Positions 1 through 7,878 of a stretch of 33,021 bases of DNA are shown piece by piece. The stretch lies in NCBI GenBank assembly GCA_013044405.1, contig JABEUR010000124.1:1-33021 (forward strand), written 5' to 3'. The first letter of the stretch is position 1; every line of letters begins with the position of its first letter. The position numbers and the translations under genes are program-made. The notes below the pieces were generated by a model. It was not told the origin of the DNA. It was given only the letters and a program-made list of their open reading frames with translations, and did not search any database. Source of the DNA: Acidimicrobiaceae bacterium. Lineage in GTDB: Bacteria > Actinomycetota > Acidimicrobiia > Acidimicrobiales > RAAP-2.

Positions 1-70
1 ATTTTACTAAACAACGCTCGCCTGCAGACAAGAACTCTCTCTCCCAGCCAAGAGCAAAAATGGAGCATCG

Positions 71-143
71 TAGGGCCGGTGGGGATCGAACCCACGACCG
101 AGGGATTATGAGTCCCCTGCTCTAACCACTGAGCTACGGCCCT
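71..143 (-). tRNA. tRNA with CAU anticodon, probably tRNA-Ile2 (otherwise tRNA-Met)
   Basis: The reverse complement folds as a 73-nt cloverleaf with a 7-bp acceptor stem (AGGGCCG/CGGCCCT), discriminator A, a GTTCGATCC T-arm and the anticodon loop CTCATAA, so the anticodon is CAT. The D-arm and an anticodon stem with a G-U pair at 27-43 closely resemble the isoleucine tRNA whose C34 is changed to lysidine by TilS. An elongator Met tRNA cannot be excluded by eye. The 3' CCA is not encoded. It lies 20 nt downstream of tRNA-Asn and is probably co-transcribed with it. Confidence 0.9.
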
Positions 144-163
144 GCAGGATCAACTCCTTCAAG

Positions 164-236
164 CTCCCAGAGCAGGACTCGAACCTGCAACCTAGCGATT
201 AACAGTCGCTTGCTCTGCCAATTGAGCTATCTGGGA
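164..236 (-). tRNA. tRNA-Asn (GUU)
   Basis: The reverse complement gives a 73-nt cloverleaf with acceptor stem TCCCAGA/TCTGGGA, discriminator G, anticodon loop CTGTTAA (anticodon GTT) and T-loop TTCGAGT. The 3' CCA is not encoded, so a CCA-adding enzyme is required. It heads a two-tRNA cluster just downstream of the sigma-factor gene. Confidence 0.96.
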
Positions 237-245
237 ATGCACCCG

Positions 246-273
246 AAGGTAGGACAACATTAGCACTCGCCAA
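246..273 (-). promoter_or_regulatory. Candidate promoter of the tRNA-Asn/tRNA-CAU pair
   Basis: On the minus strand a TTGGCG box (-35-like, 268-273) is followed after 16 nt by TACCTT (-10-like, 246-251). The mature tRNA-Asn 5' end lies 9 nt further on, so the primary transcript would have only a very short leader. The same TACCTT hexamer precedes dnaG. Confidence 0.45.
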
Positions 274-279
274 TCTGAT

Positions 280-1125
280 CTACTGCTGATCGAACCAAAG
301 CTGTAGGCGCTCCGCTTGGGGACTCTCAAGTACCGCGCGCCGACATCGATCGATTCTCTTGGACATTCCCTGGCGAGTGATTCGGTATGTCTTGGCGATT
401 TCTTCCATGGACATTGTTTTGAACGTGACTTGCCAAAAAGCATCGAAGTCCTCTCCACATGCTTCGCGTAACGCATCGATAACCCATGCAGGGGCGTCAA
501 CCGATTCACCCTCGCGGCCAGCCTCACCGACGTCTTTGAGCTCAGGAGTCTCGAAACGTCGAATGCTCAACTCCCTGCTTAATTGCATAACTTCTTGAGC
601 CCTGTTGGGAGTGACACCAAGTGAAATTGCAACCTCGCGTTTCGACAATCGTCGGTTCGGCGAGGACCTCTCCAGTCTTTGGTACTTGAGAATCAGACGC
701 ATCTCCGAATCTGTTAATCCGGCCTGTTGTTGTATGGCTTGATTCACCATCTTCATGATCCAATAATTCGCATAGGTCGAGAATCGATTTCCCATGTTGG
801 GATCAAATCGTGCAAGGGCATTGACAAGGCCCTCGACTCCAGCCGATTCCAACTCTTCGTTTCCAAACCGGTAGCCGCGTTCCATCACTCTCGTACGGAC
901 CAGCCCGAGTGTCGCGCGTAGCAGCAGCGACTCCGCTTCTTGTCCGGCGTGCCGCTGGCGCCGTAACTTTCGCCGACGGCCCGGGTCGACGACTCCACGC
1001 CGTTGCATTGCCGCGGCGGCAGACCTTCCCTGTTGAATGAGCGGGTAGAGACGCCGTTCTTCTTCGACGCCCAGCGGGGCCAGCATCGCGAGGCCTCCGA
1101 TTATCCCGTAGCCAGATCGGTTCAT
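280..1125 (-). CDS. Divergent sigma-70 family RNA polymerase sigma factor
   Basis: This 281-residue protein should direct RNA polymerase to promoters. A region 1.2-like segment (about 15-40) is followed by a basic linker, region 2 (about 62-133, including FSTYANYW at 115-122), a region 3-like helix-turn-helix (about 158-185) and region 4 (about 225-268). The promoter-melting aromatics of region 2.3 are kept. Positions that in E. coli RpoD read the -10 element are changed: Gln437 aligns with Lys125 and Thr440 with Asn128. The usual RTIRIP segment after region 2.4 is missing and the 4.2 recognition helix is atypical. The start is the ATG that overlaps the dnaG stop codon as ATGA; the longer frame from 1155 has no support. 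It takes the place sigA/rpoD has behind dnaG in many bacteria but does not look like an ordinary primary sigma factor. Confidence 0.85.
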   Translation of the reverse strand: MNRSGYGIIGGLAMLAPLGVEEERRLYPLIQQGRSAAAAMQRRGVVDPGRRRKLRRQRHAGQEAESLLLRATLGLVRTRVMERGYRFGNEELESAGVEGLVNALARFDPNMGNRFSTYANYWIMKMVNQAIQQQAGLTDSEMRLILKYQRLERSSPNRRLSKREVAISLGVTPNRAQEVMQLSRELSIRRFETPELKDVGEAGREGESVDAPAWVIDALREACGEDFDAFWQVTFKTMSMEEIAKTYRITRQGMSKRIDRCRRAVLESPQAERLQLWFDQQ

Positions 1126-2960
1126 GGCGCTTTCGACGCTCGTTCTACGAGCCAAGCCCGAAGGTCCTGTTCGGCGACTTCTCCGTGGGCCGAGTCCAAC
1201 TGGCTCAGACGGTCCTTGACGTCTCTGATGGTACCGATGACGACGTCGGGAGCCATTGTTCCAGCTCGCAGTTCTCGCTCGAGTTGCTTCAGTTCCACCC
1301 CCGCAGCGCTACGAATCAATTGTGAGACGACCGCGATCACGTCAGTTTCGGAGTACTCACGATCAAGTTCGTCGACAGCCAATTGACCAAGTACACCCGC
1401 AACCTCTTCGTCTCCGCGAAGGTTAAACGCGTCCACGACTTCTGAAATAGTCCGACCGCTCGAGAGGCCTTCGTAGATATCTCGTTGATCCTCGTTGATG
1501 AAATAAGGCGCGACTAGGCGCTCCTTCACGAGTGCGGGTTCATGAATCAGTAGACGTAACGCCTCCAGTCCTGGCCGTGGCATGGCGCCAGAACTCCTTC
1601 GTGGCCGCACGACGTTCGTTGATGCCGCGCCAGCGTCCCCGGCCTTTTTTGGATTGTGAACTTGTTCGTTTACCCGCGGTCGCAATGAGGACGGCTCGAG
1701 GTGCAGTTGATCTGCCACTTGCATCAGATATTGATCGCGCACCAGTTCACTTGGATGTTCCGCAAGCACCACGATCGCCCGCTCGGCCGCTCGAGCCCGA
1801 CCTTCGACGGTAGAGACATCAGCACCTTCGAGGACTCGCTCAAGTCGAAACTGCAGGAACGGAACGGACTGCTCGATGGCGCTGCGCAGTGCACGCGGAT
1901 CGTTCTGGGCCAACGCCGCGGGGTCGGCACCCTTTGGAAGACGGGCTACCACGACATCTACCTCGTGTTGGCGTTCCCATTGGTACACCGAGGCCGCGGC
2001 ACTCTGCCCCGCCTGATCGGCGTCATAGGCGAGCACGATACGTCGAGCGAAATTGCGCATCGTACGAAAGTGCTCCTCGCCGAGAGCGGTTCCACAAGTG
2101 GCCACCGCGCGAGGCATCCCAGCGCCAAAGAAGGCGATCACATCGGTGTAGCCCTCGCAGACGATGATCTCACCAGATCTGATGATGTCGTCCTTCGCCC
2201 AATTCAGTCCGTAGAGGGTCCGGCGCTTGGAGTAGATCGGTGTCTCCGGTGAGTTCTTGTACTTTGCCTCGACGCGAGAATCATTTCCGGCTTCGATACC
2301 GAACGGTGCAGGAAGCGTTCGCCCCCCTACCGCTATTGCCTTACCGCTGGGATCAAAGATGGGAAAGATTATGCGCGCTCTAAGTGCATCTTGTCGGCGA
2401 TCACGCTTGTTGACAAAGCCCAAACCGGTACCGGTGAGCAACTTCTCATTGAGCTTGAGGGCGCTGGAGAGTCCATCCCATTCATCGGGTGCCCATCCGA
2501 TCTTGAATTGCCGCGCGATTTCTCCAGTGATGCCTCGAGAACGCAGGTAGTCCCGGGCCGGGCGAGCATCAGGGGAATTGAGTAGACGATCGTGGTACCA
2601 ATCAACGGCCTTGGCCATGACACCCAGTAGCTCTTGTCGCTCTTTGCGCGCCGAGCCAGCACTGGAGTCCTCATGAAGTTCTATGCCGGCCCGATCGGCG
2701 AGGAGACGAACCGCGTCGATGAAGTCCAGGTGGCTCATCTCGCGTACGAACGTGATCTGATCGCCCGAGGCACGACAGCCAAAACAGTAGTACCGGCCCT
2801 CTTCAGCGTTGACGGAGAACGAAGGTGTCTTCTCGCCGTGGAACGGACAAAGACCGGTCCAGCGTCTCCCCGACTTCTTGAGAGCAACCTGCTCGCTGAT
2901 CAAAGCCACGATGTCGGTCGCCGCTCGAACTTGGGCGATCTCATTGTCCGATATGACCAT
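1122..2960 (-). CDS. dnaG: DNA primase
   Basis: DnaG makes the RNA primers for lagging-strand replication and is recruited by DnaB helicase. The 612-residue protein has the usual family length. The N-terminal CHC2 zinc finger uses C38, H41, C59 and C62. The TOPRIM domain shows EGYTD at 269-273 and the acidic pair D313/D315 in AYDADQAG. The C-terminal part (from about 450) fits the helicase-interaction domain. The frame is open upstream to 3251, but ATG 2960 fits the family N-terminus (MVISDNEIAQVR) and has a -10 box exactly 6 nt upstream. The stop codon overlaps the sigma-factor start (ATGA), so the two genes form a translationally coupled operon. Confidence 0.97.
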   Translation of the reverse strand: MVISDNEIAQVRAATDIVALISEQVALKKSGRRWTGLCPFHGEKTPSFSVNAEEGRYYCFGCRASGDQITFVREMSHLDFIDAVRLLADRAGIELHEDSSAGSARKERQELLGVMAKAVDWYHDRLLNSPDARPARDYLRSRGITGEIARQFKIGWAPDEWDGLSSALKLNEKLLTGTGLGFVNKRDRRQDALRARIIFPIFDPSGKAIAVGGRTLPAPFGIEAGNDSRVEAKYKNSPETPIYSKRRTLYGLNWAKDDIIRSGEIIVCEGYTDVIAFFGAGMPRAVATCGTALGEEHFRTMRNFARRIVLAYDADQAGQSAAASVYQWERQHEVDVVVARLPKGADPAALAQNDPRALRSAIEQSVPFLQFRLERVLEGADVSTVEGRARAAERAIVVLAEHPSELVRDQYLMQVADQLHLEPSSLRPRVNEQVHNPKKAGDAGAASTNVVRPRRSSGAMPRPGLEALRLLIHEPALVKERLVAPYFINEDQRDIYEGLSSGRTISEVVDAFNLRGDEEVAGVLGQLAVDELDREYSETDVIAVVSQLIRSAAGVELKQLERELRAGTMAPDVVIGTIRDVKDRLSQLDSAHGEVAEQDLRAWLVERASKAP

Positions 2961-2966
2961 AAGAAG

Positions 2967-2972
2967 AAGGTA
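2967..2972 (-). promoter_or_regulatory. Leaderless -10 box of dnaG
   Basis: TACCTT on the minus strand ends 6 nt before the dnaG ATG, and no purine-rich Shine-Dalgarno sequence lies between. This predicts transcription starting at or next to the A of the ATG. It shares a 69-bp divergent gap with the ABC exporter promoter. Confidence 0.6.
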
Positions 2973-3016
2973 CCGGTTCGTTCGCCACGGCGGGCGTGAC
3001 TTCACCCGGGCCTGCC

Positions 3017-3022
3017 TAAACT
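3017..3022 (+). promoter_or_regulatory. Leaderless -10 box of the ABC exporter operon
   Basis: TAAACT is followed by 7 nt and then ATG 3030, with no Shine-Dalgarno sequence. The spacing predicts a leaderless mRNA for the ATPase gene. Confidence 0.55.
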
Positions 3023-3029
3023 CGGTCCC

Positions 3030-4034
3030 ATGTCCCAATTTGCCGTCGAAGCGACCGATATCGTTCGAACCTTCCACGATGGCAGCTTTCGAGCCCTCGA
3101 TAAGGTGTCGCTGCGCGTTCCCACCGGGGAGGTCTTCGGACTTCTCGGACCCAACGGTTCTGGCAAGACGACCATGGTTCGAATTCTGTCGACCGTACTT
3201 TCGATGTCCGAAGGCAGCGCCACCGTGGCCGGATTCGATGTTCGACGCCAACCAGAACTCGTGCGCGCCAACATCGGTCTGGCCGGACAGTTCGCCGCCG
3301 TCGACGACAATCTGACTGGATTCGAGAATCTACGTATGGTCGGACTCCTCAACCACATCGACAAACCAGTCGCCGTCAAGCGTTCAAATGAGTTGCTGGA
3401 CCAATTCGGCCTCTCAGACGCCGCGAACCGGTTGGCCAAGACGTATTCGGGCGGCATGCGCCGACGACTCGACCTCGCAGCAGCCCTGGTAGCGAGTCCG
3501 CCGATTCTCTTCCTCGACGAACCCACCACCGGACTCGACCCCCAGAGCCGTCAAGACCTCTGGGGAATCATCGAGAGCCTCGTCGAGGGCGGAACGACGG
3601 TCTTGCTCACCACGCAGTACCTCGAAGAGGCCGACCGCCTCGCCAAACAACTCGTCGTGCTCGACCACGGCAAGATCATCGCCGAGGGTACGTCCAGTGA
3701 ACTGAAGAGTCGACTCGGCAACACGGTGCTCTCCATTGCTTTCGCCACGACGTCGGATGCAGAGCGCGCCCTCAACCTCATTGCGACGATCTCCTCCAAG
3801 CCCGCCAACGTCGAAGGGACGGTGATCGAACTGACGGTCAACGACGGCCCGGCCGCCGCTGCCGACGCACTGCGTCGTATCGACGCTGCCGCCATCGAAC
3901 TCACGGGACTTCAACTGCGCGAGCCGAGCCTCGATGACGTCTTCTTGAACCTCACCGGTCACAAGGCTGAAGAGCCCCGCCCAGTCACGGCACCCAAGAA
4001 GGGCCGCCGAGCTACCAGGAGGAGCCAATCATGA
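3030..4034 (+). CDS. ABC exporter ATP-binding protein (DrrA-like)
   Basis: This 334-residue protein is the nucleotide-binding subunit of an ABC-2 type exporter and powers efflux through the permease encoded next. Walker A is GPNGSGKT (40-47), the ABC signature is YSGGM (139-143) and Walker B is ILFLDEP (159-165). The C-terminal extension from about 225, with SLDDVFLNLTG, is typical of the daunorubicin-resistance DrrA family. It ends in a basic tail. The substrate cannot be deduced from sequence; drugs, lipids or glycolipids are typical of the family. It is divergent from dnaG and overlaps the permease gene as ATGA. Confidence 0.93.
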   Translation: MSQFAVEATDIVRTFHDGSFRALDKVSLRVPTGEVFGLLGPNGSGKTTMVRILSTVLSMSEGSATVAGFDVRRQPELVRANIGLAGQFAAVDDNLTGFENLRMVGLLNHIDKPVAVKRSNELLDQFGLSDAANRLAKTYSGGMRRRLDLAAALVASPPILFLDEPTTGLDPQSRQDLWGIIESLVEGGTTVLLTTQYLEEADRLAKQLVVLDHGKIIAEGTSSELKSRLGNTVLSIAFATTSDAERALNLIATISSKPANVEGTVIELTVNDGPAAAADALRRIDAAAIELTGLQLREPSLDDVFLNLTGHKAEEPRPVTAPKKGRRATRRSQS

Positions 4035-4837
4035 CGATTGCCCCGTCACGACCCACTACCAATACGCACCAGGCGTCGCTGCGTTGGACCATAAGTGACA
4101 CGCTGACGATCGCACGACGCAATCTCTTGGCGCTCTTTCGAATCCCGACCGCCATCGTCTTTGCGATGATCCAGCCCGTCATGTTCGTACTGCTCTTTCG
4201 CTACGTCTTCGGTGGTGCGATCGCGATCATCGGCGCTTCGTACGTGAACTACCTGATTCCGGGGATCTTGGTCCAGACAACGATCTTCGGATCGATCGGC
4301 ACGGCCATCGGACTGGCCGAGGACCTGCAACGGGGACTGATTGAACGGTTCAAGGCTCTGCCCATGGCACGAATGGCCGTGCTCGGCGGTCGCACCCTCG
4401 CCGACACGTTGCGCAACGTCATGGTCGTGGTGATCATCACCTTTGTCGGCATGGCCGTCGGGTTTCGACCCCAAGGAAGCTTGGTCGCCTACCTCCAAGC
4501 CTGTCTGTTGATGCTGGTCTTCGCCTACTGCCTCTCGTGGGGCTTCGCCTTCGTCGGGCTGGCCGCTCCCAACAGCGAGACGGCTCAAGCAATGGCCTTC
4601 CCCATCATCTTCCCGCTGACCTTCGCTTCGAACATTTTCGTCCAGGTCTCTGGGATGCCCGGTTGGTTGCAGCCCTTCGCGCGCAATCAGCCCGTCAGCC
4701 AAGTAGCCGAGGCCGTGCGCGGTCTGATGCTGGGCCAACCCCATCAACACTCGACCTGGATCGCGCTCGCGTGGTCGATTGGACTCGTTGCGGTCCTCGC
4801 TCCGCTCGCGGTGAGCCGCTATCGAAAAGCAGCTTAA
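4031..4837 (+). CDS. ABC-2 type exporter permease (DrrB-like)
   Basis: This is the membrane subunit of the exporter, 268 residues. About six hydrophobic helices are visible, the first near 40-60 and the last near 243-261. The PGILVQTTIF region and the conserved block around NSETAQAMAFPIIFPLTF belong to the ABC2_membrane family. The ATG overlaps the ATPase stop codon and is preceded by a strong AGGAGGAG Shine-Dalgarno sequence inside the ATPase gene. With one ATPase and one permease, the functional exporter is expected to be a dimer of each. The substrate is unknown. Confidence 0.92.
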   Translation: MTIAPSRPTTNTHQASLRWTISDTLTIARRNLLALFRIPTAIVFAMIQPVMFVLLFRYVFGGAIAIIGASYVNYLIPGILVQTTIFGSIGTAIGLAEDLQRGLIERFKALPMARMAVLGGRTLADTLRNVMVVVIITFVGMAVGFRPQGSLVAYLQACLLMLVFAYCLSWGFAFVGLAAPNSETAQAMAFPIIFPLTFASNIFVQVSGMPGWLQPFARNQPVSQVAEAVRGLMLGQPHQHSTWIALAWSIGLVAVLAPLAVSRYRKAA

Positions 4838-4842
4838 AACCC

Positions 4843-5259
4843 GTGCCCGTGTTGAGCGTCGACGAGTTGCAGGCCATCTTGGTCGCCGCCTTTCCCGGCA
4901 ACGACGTCCCGCGCGTCGAGAGCGTCGATGACCACGAGGTGGTAATGAGCATCGCGGTGAGTGACCGCCACGGTCGTCCCGGCGGCACGCTCTCTGGACC
5001 GACGATGATGACCCTCGCCGACACCGCGGCGTGGTTGGCCATCATGTCCCAGATCGGCCCCGTGCTGTTGGCGGTGACGACGAGCCTTCATATCGACTTT
5101 CTTCGAAAGCCCCAACTCACGGACCTGATGGCGAAGACCCGGGTCCTCAAACTGGGTCGAAAGTTGGCGGTCGTAGAGGTGGAGCTGTGGTCTCGGGGGT
5201 CGATGGACGTGGTCGCGAAGGCTCAAGTCACCTACTCTCTGCCGACGGCTAGAGAGTGA
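4843..5259 (+). CDS. PaaI-family hotdog thioesterase
   Basis: The 138-residue protein has the hotdog-fold pattern of PaaI-like acyl-CoA thioesterases: a GGTLSGPTMMTLADTAAW stretch on the central helix and a later TSLHIDFLRKP strand. Such enzymes hydrolyse acyl- or aryl-CoA thioesters in the cytosol; this one's substrate is not evident. It begins 5 nt after the permease stop and is probably transcribed with the exporter. The start is uncertain: GTG 4843 and GTG 4849 both fit, neither has a visible Shine-Dalgarno sequence, and the open frame extends upstream within the permease gene. Confidence 0.85.
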   Translation: MPVLSVDELQAILVAAFPGNDVPRVESVDDHEVVMSIAVSDRHGRPGGTLSGPTMMTLADTAAWLAIMSQIGPVLLAVTTSLHIDFLRKPQLTDLMAKTRVLKLGRKLAVVEVELWSRGSMDVVAKAQVTYSLPTARE

Positions 5260-5278
5260 TCACTCGCTCGTGAAAATG

Positions 5279-5304
5279 GTCGAGGGACCCGAGAAGTCCT
5301 CGAC
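5279..5304 (-). terminator. Candidate terminator downstream of glyS
   Basis: An inverted repeat (5279-5288 with 5296-5304, one bulged base, 7-nt loop) lies in the 199-bp gap between the convergent thioesterase and glyS genes. Read on the minus strand, the hairpin is followed by CATTTTC, a short U-rich tail. It lies about 155 nt past the glyS stop. There is no T-run on the plus strand. Nothing else was recognised in this gap. Confidence 0.35.
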
Positions 5305-5458
5305 CAGCCCAGCGGACTCTGTCCAATGCTCGAATGCTCGACGGCTCGTTACCTCCGCGAGTTCGCCCGTCTCGCTCTCCAAGCCGCGCCAACGGCTCCT
5401 ACGCGGCCAGCTCAACCGATACGGCGACACTCGAACTCTCGACGCTCGTCAGCACAAT

Positions 5459-6784
5459 TCAGATCGCCTGGGTAGTGCGATCTCGCAGTTCATGCAACAG
5501 ATCATCGATCGAAACCCGCACCTGTTGGGTCGTATCGCGATCGCGTACGGTGACCGCGTGGTCCTCGAGGGTGTTGAAGTCCACCGTGATGCAGTAGGGC
5601 GTACCGACCTCGTCTTGGCGACGGTAACGACGTCCGATGGACTGGGTCACGTCGTAGTCGCACATGAAGTGAGGTTGGAGGATCTCGAGCACCCTGCGCG
5701 AGACGGCTTCGAGTTCAGGCTTCTTCGATAACGGCAGGACGGCAACCTGAAACGGCGCCAGTCGCCAATCGAGTCGCAGGACCGTACGCGTCTCGCCCTC
5801 CACCACGTCTTCGTGATAGGCCGCGAGCAGGAAAGCCATCATCGCGCGGGTCGCGCCGGCGGCGGGTTCGATAACGAAGGGCGTATAGCGCTCGTTGGAC
5901 GTCTGGTCGAAGTACTCGAGACGTGTCCCCGATGCGTTTGAGTGCTGGGTCAGGTCGTAATCGCCCCGATTGGCGATGCCTTCGAGTTCGTCCCAGCCCC
6001 AGGGGTAGAGGAACTCGACATCGGTCGTACCGCGCGAATAGTGCGACAGGTCAGCCTTGGCGTGCTCGTGGAGACGAAGAGACTCTTGGGGTATTCCAAG
6101 CCCCAGGTACCAGTCGTAACGGGTCTGTACCCAGTAGCGATACCACTCGTCGGCGTCGCTGGGGGCAACGAAGTACTCCATCTCCATCTGTTCGAACTCA
6201 CGTGTGCGAAAGACGAAGTTCTGTGGGGTGATCTCGTTTCGAAACGACTTACCGATCTGGGCGATCCCAAATGGCGGCTTCTTGCGTACGGTCGAGAGCA
6301 CATTGGCGAAATTCGTGAACATTCCCTGCGCCGTCTCAGGGCGCAGATAGGCGGTCGCGCCCTCGCCTTCGACCGGGCCCGCTTGAGTCTTGAACATCAG
6401 GTTGAAGGCCCGCGGCTCGGTGAACTGGGTTGAACCGCAGTTGGGACAGACCCCGCCAATCTTGTCCTCTCGCCACCGCTCCTTGCACTTGAGGCAGTCG
6501 ACGAGCGGGTCGGTGAAGGTCTCCAGGTGTCCCGACGCCGCCCACACCGCGGGGGGGCCGAGAATCGCGGCGTCGAGCCCGACGATGTCGGTTCGCATCT
6601 GGACCATCGAGCGCCACCACGCCTGCTTGACGTTGCGCAGCATGTTGACCCCCAAGGGGCCGTAGTCGTAGGTGGAACGAAATCCGCCGTAGATCTCTGC
6701 CGATTGGAAGACGAATCCTCGCCGCTTGGCCAGGTTCGTCACCTTCTCCAGTAGTTCGAGATCTGTATCGCGGGTCGATTCCAT
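5459..6784 (-). CDS. glyS: Glycyl-tRNA synthetase (dimeric, class II)
   Basis: This enzyme charges tRNA-Gly with glycine. The 441 residues match the alpha2-type enzyme rather than the two-subunit GlyQ/GlyS form, so by some conventions it would be called glyQS. Visible features are a zinc-ribbon-like C97/C100/C113/C116 set, RPETAQG (148-154), class II motif 2 in FRNEIT (181-186) with REFEQME (195-201), and a C-terminal anticodon-binding domain. It starts only 17 nt after the hemW stop but has its own -10 box in that gap, so it can be transcribed apart from hemW. Confidence 0.97.
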   Translation of the reverse strand: MESTRDTDLELLEKVTNLAKRRGFVFQSAEIYGGFRSTYDYGPLGVNMLRNVKQAWWRSMVQMRTDIVGLDAAILGPPAVWAASGHLETFTDPLVDCLKCKERWREDKIGGVCPNCGSTQFTEPRAFNLMFKTQAGPVEGEGATAYLRPETAQGMFTNFANVLSTVRKKPPFGIAQIGKSFRNEITPQNFVFRTREFEQMEMEYFVAPSDADEWYRYWVQTRYDWYLGLGIPQESLRLHEHAKADLSHYSRGTTDVEFLYPWGWDELEGIANRGDYDLTQHSNASGTRLEYFDQTSNERYTPFVIEPAAGATRAMMAFLLAAYHEDVVEGETRTVLRLDWRLAPFQVAVLPLSKKPELEAVSRRVLEILQPHFMCDYDVTQSIGRRYRRQDEVGTPYCITVDFNTLEDHAVTVRDRDTTQQVRVSIDDLLHELRDRTTQAI

Positions 6785-6790
6785 GCGCCA

Positions 6791-6796
6791 AGGCTA
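6791..6796 (-). promoter_or_regulatory. Leaderless -10 box of glyS
   Basis: TAGCCT on the minus strand ends exactly 6 nt before the glyS ATG, inside the 17-nt gap behind hemW. No Shine-Dalgarno sequence is present, which fits a leaderless internal promoter. Confidence 0.5.
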
Positions 6797-6801
6797 CTGG
6801 A

Positions 6802-7878
6802 CTACTGAGCGCTCTTGAGCCTGAGGATCACCTGATTGGCGAGCAAGCGCCCACCGTGTGCGAGGCTCACCACTCCGTCGGACACCTCGACGAGGTGCTT
6901 GATCTCGTCGAGCGAGTCAAAGGCCTCTATCGGAACCCCTCGAGGTGTTCGCAGGGCCAGCGACTCGAGCTCGAATCGGCGAGTCCTCTCGTCGAGGTGC
7001 TCGCGACCGCCGAGGGGGCGTTGTCCCGTACGCACCATCGAGATGTAGCGCTCTGGGGTCCGAACGTTCCAAGAGCGCTCACCGACCAGGTGCGAGTGGG
7101 CCGCTGAACCGAAGCCGATGTAGTCGTCCTGGTCCCAGTAGACGTGGTTGTGACGGCACTCGTGACCGGGACGCGCCCAGTTCGAAATCTCCTCCCACCG
7201 GTATCCGCTCGCTTCGAGCACCTCACCCACGAGGTCATAAGCATCGGCGGTAGCGTCCTCGTCGGGGTGGCGAGCCGGGTCTTGACCAAGTGGCGTGCCC
7301 GATTCGGGTGTGAGGGCGTAACAGCTGATGTGTGGCGGAGCAGAGTCGAGTCCCAAGATGTCGTCGAGGGTCTGGCGCACGTCGTCGAGGGTCTCAGCCC
7401 GAGAGCCGATGATCAGGTCCATGTTCCATGTCGTGAACCCGACCTCGGCGACGACCCGAGCGACCTGCTCGTGCGCCAAGATTCCGTGGCGGCGGCCCAA
7501 GTCGGCGAGTACCGCGGGGCGCGTCGATTGGACGCCGAAGCTCATGCGGTTCACCCCACCACTGCGATAACGCAGCAGTCTCTCGTAATTCGCGTCCTCG
7601 GGATTGCACTCGACAGTGACCTCGGCACCATCCACGCGCGAGATAGCGTCGAGGATCCGTAACAGCTGCTCGGGCGCGAGCCGCGACGGCGTGCCTCCAC
7701 CAAAGAACACCGATGTCGCCGGCGCGAGACCGTCGTCCTTGGCCCACGCGATCTCTTGAAGCACCGCGTCGACGTACTGCTCCATCAGGTGGTCGCGGTC
7801 CGAATAGGTGGCGAAGGCGCAATAGTCACAGCGGTGCGCACAGAACGGGACGTGGACGTAGACGCCGAAATTGGTCAC
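6802..7878 (-). CDS. hemW: Radical SAM heme chaperone HemW
   Basis: The 358-residue protein carries the radical SAM cluster motif CAHRCDYC (C13, C17, C20), the SAM-binding GGGTPS (60-65) and the HNHVYW motif (243-248) seen in HemW, which binds heme and inserts it into target proteins. It resembles oxygen-independent coproporphyrinogen oxidase HemN but lacks the extra N-terminal Cys arrangement of true HemN, so HemW is the better name. The GTG start overlaps the phr stop as GTGA. Confidence 0.92.
   Translation of the reverse strand: MTNFGVYVHVPFCAHRCDYCAFATYSDRDHLMEQYVDAVLQEIAWAKDDGLAPATSVFFGGGTPSRLAPEQLLRILDAISRVDGAEVTVECNPEDANYERLLRYRSGGVNRMSFGVQSTRPAVLADLGRRHGILAHEQVARVVAEVGFTTWNMDLIIGSRAETLDDVRQTLDDILGLDSAPPHISCYALTPESGTPLGQDPARHPDEDATADAYDLVGEVLEASGYRWEEISNWARPGHECRHNHVYWDQDDYIGFGSAAHSHLVGERSWNVRTPERYISMVRTGQRPLGGREHLDERTRRFELESLALRTPRGVPIEAFDSLDEIKHLVEVSDGVVSLAHGGRLLANQVILRLKSAQ

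Noticed and set aside
2961..3251. 97-residue N-terminal extension of DnaG
   Set aside because: It would run antisense into the ABC ATPase gene and is not DnaG-like; ATG 2960 has a good promoter spacing and family match.
4046..4750. 234-codon minus-strand frame opposite the ABC permease
   Set aside because: The translation is rich in His, Asp and Gln without hydrophobic core, as expected of an antisense shadow.
5270..5731. Plus-strand frame starting in the thioesterase-glyS gap
   Set aside because: More than half of it is antisense to glyS; it has no ribosome-binding site or familiar motif.
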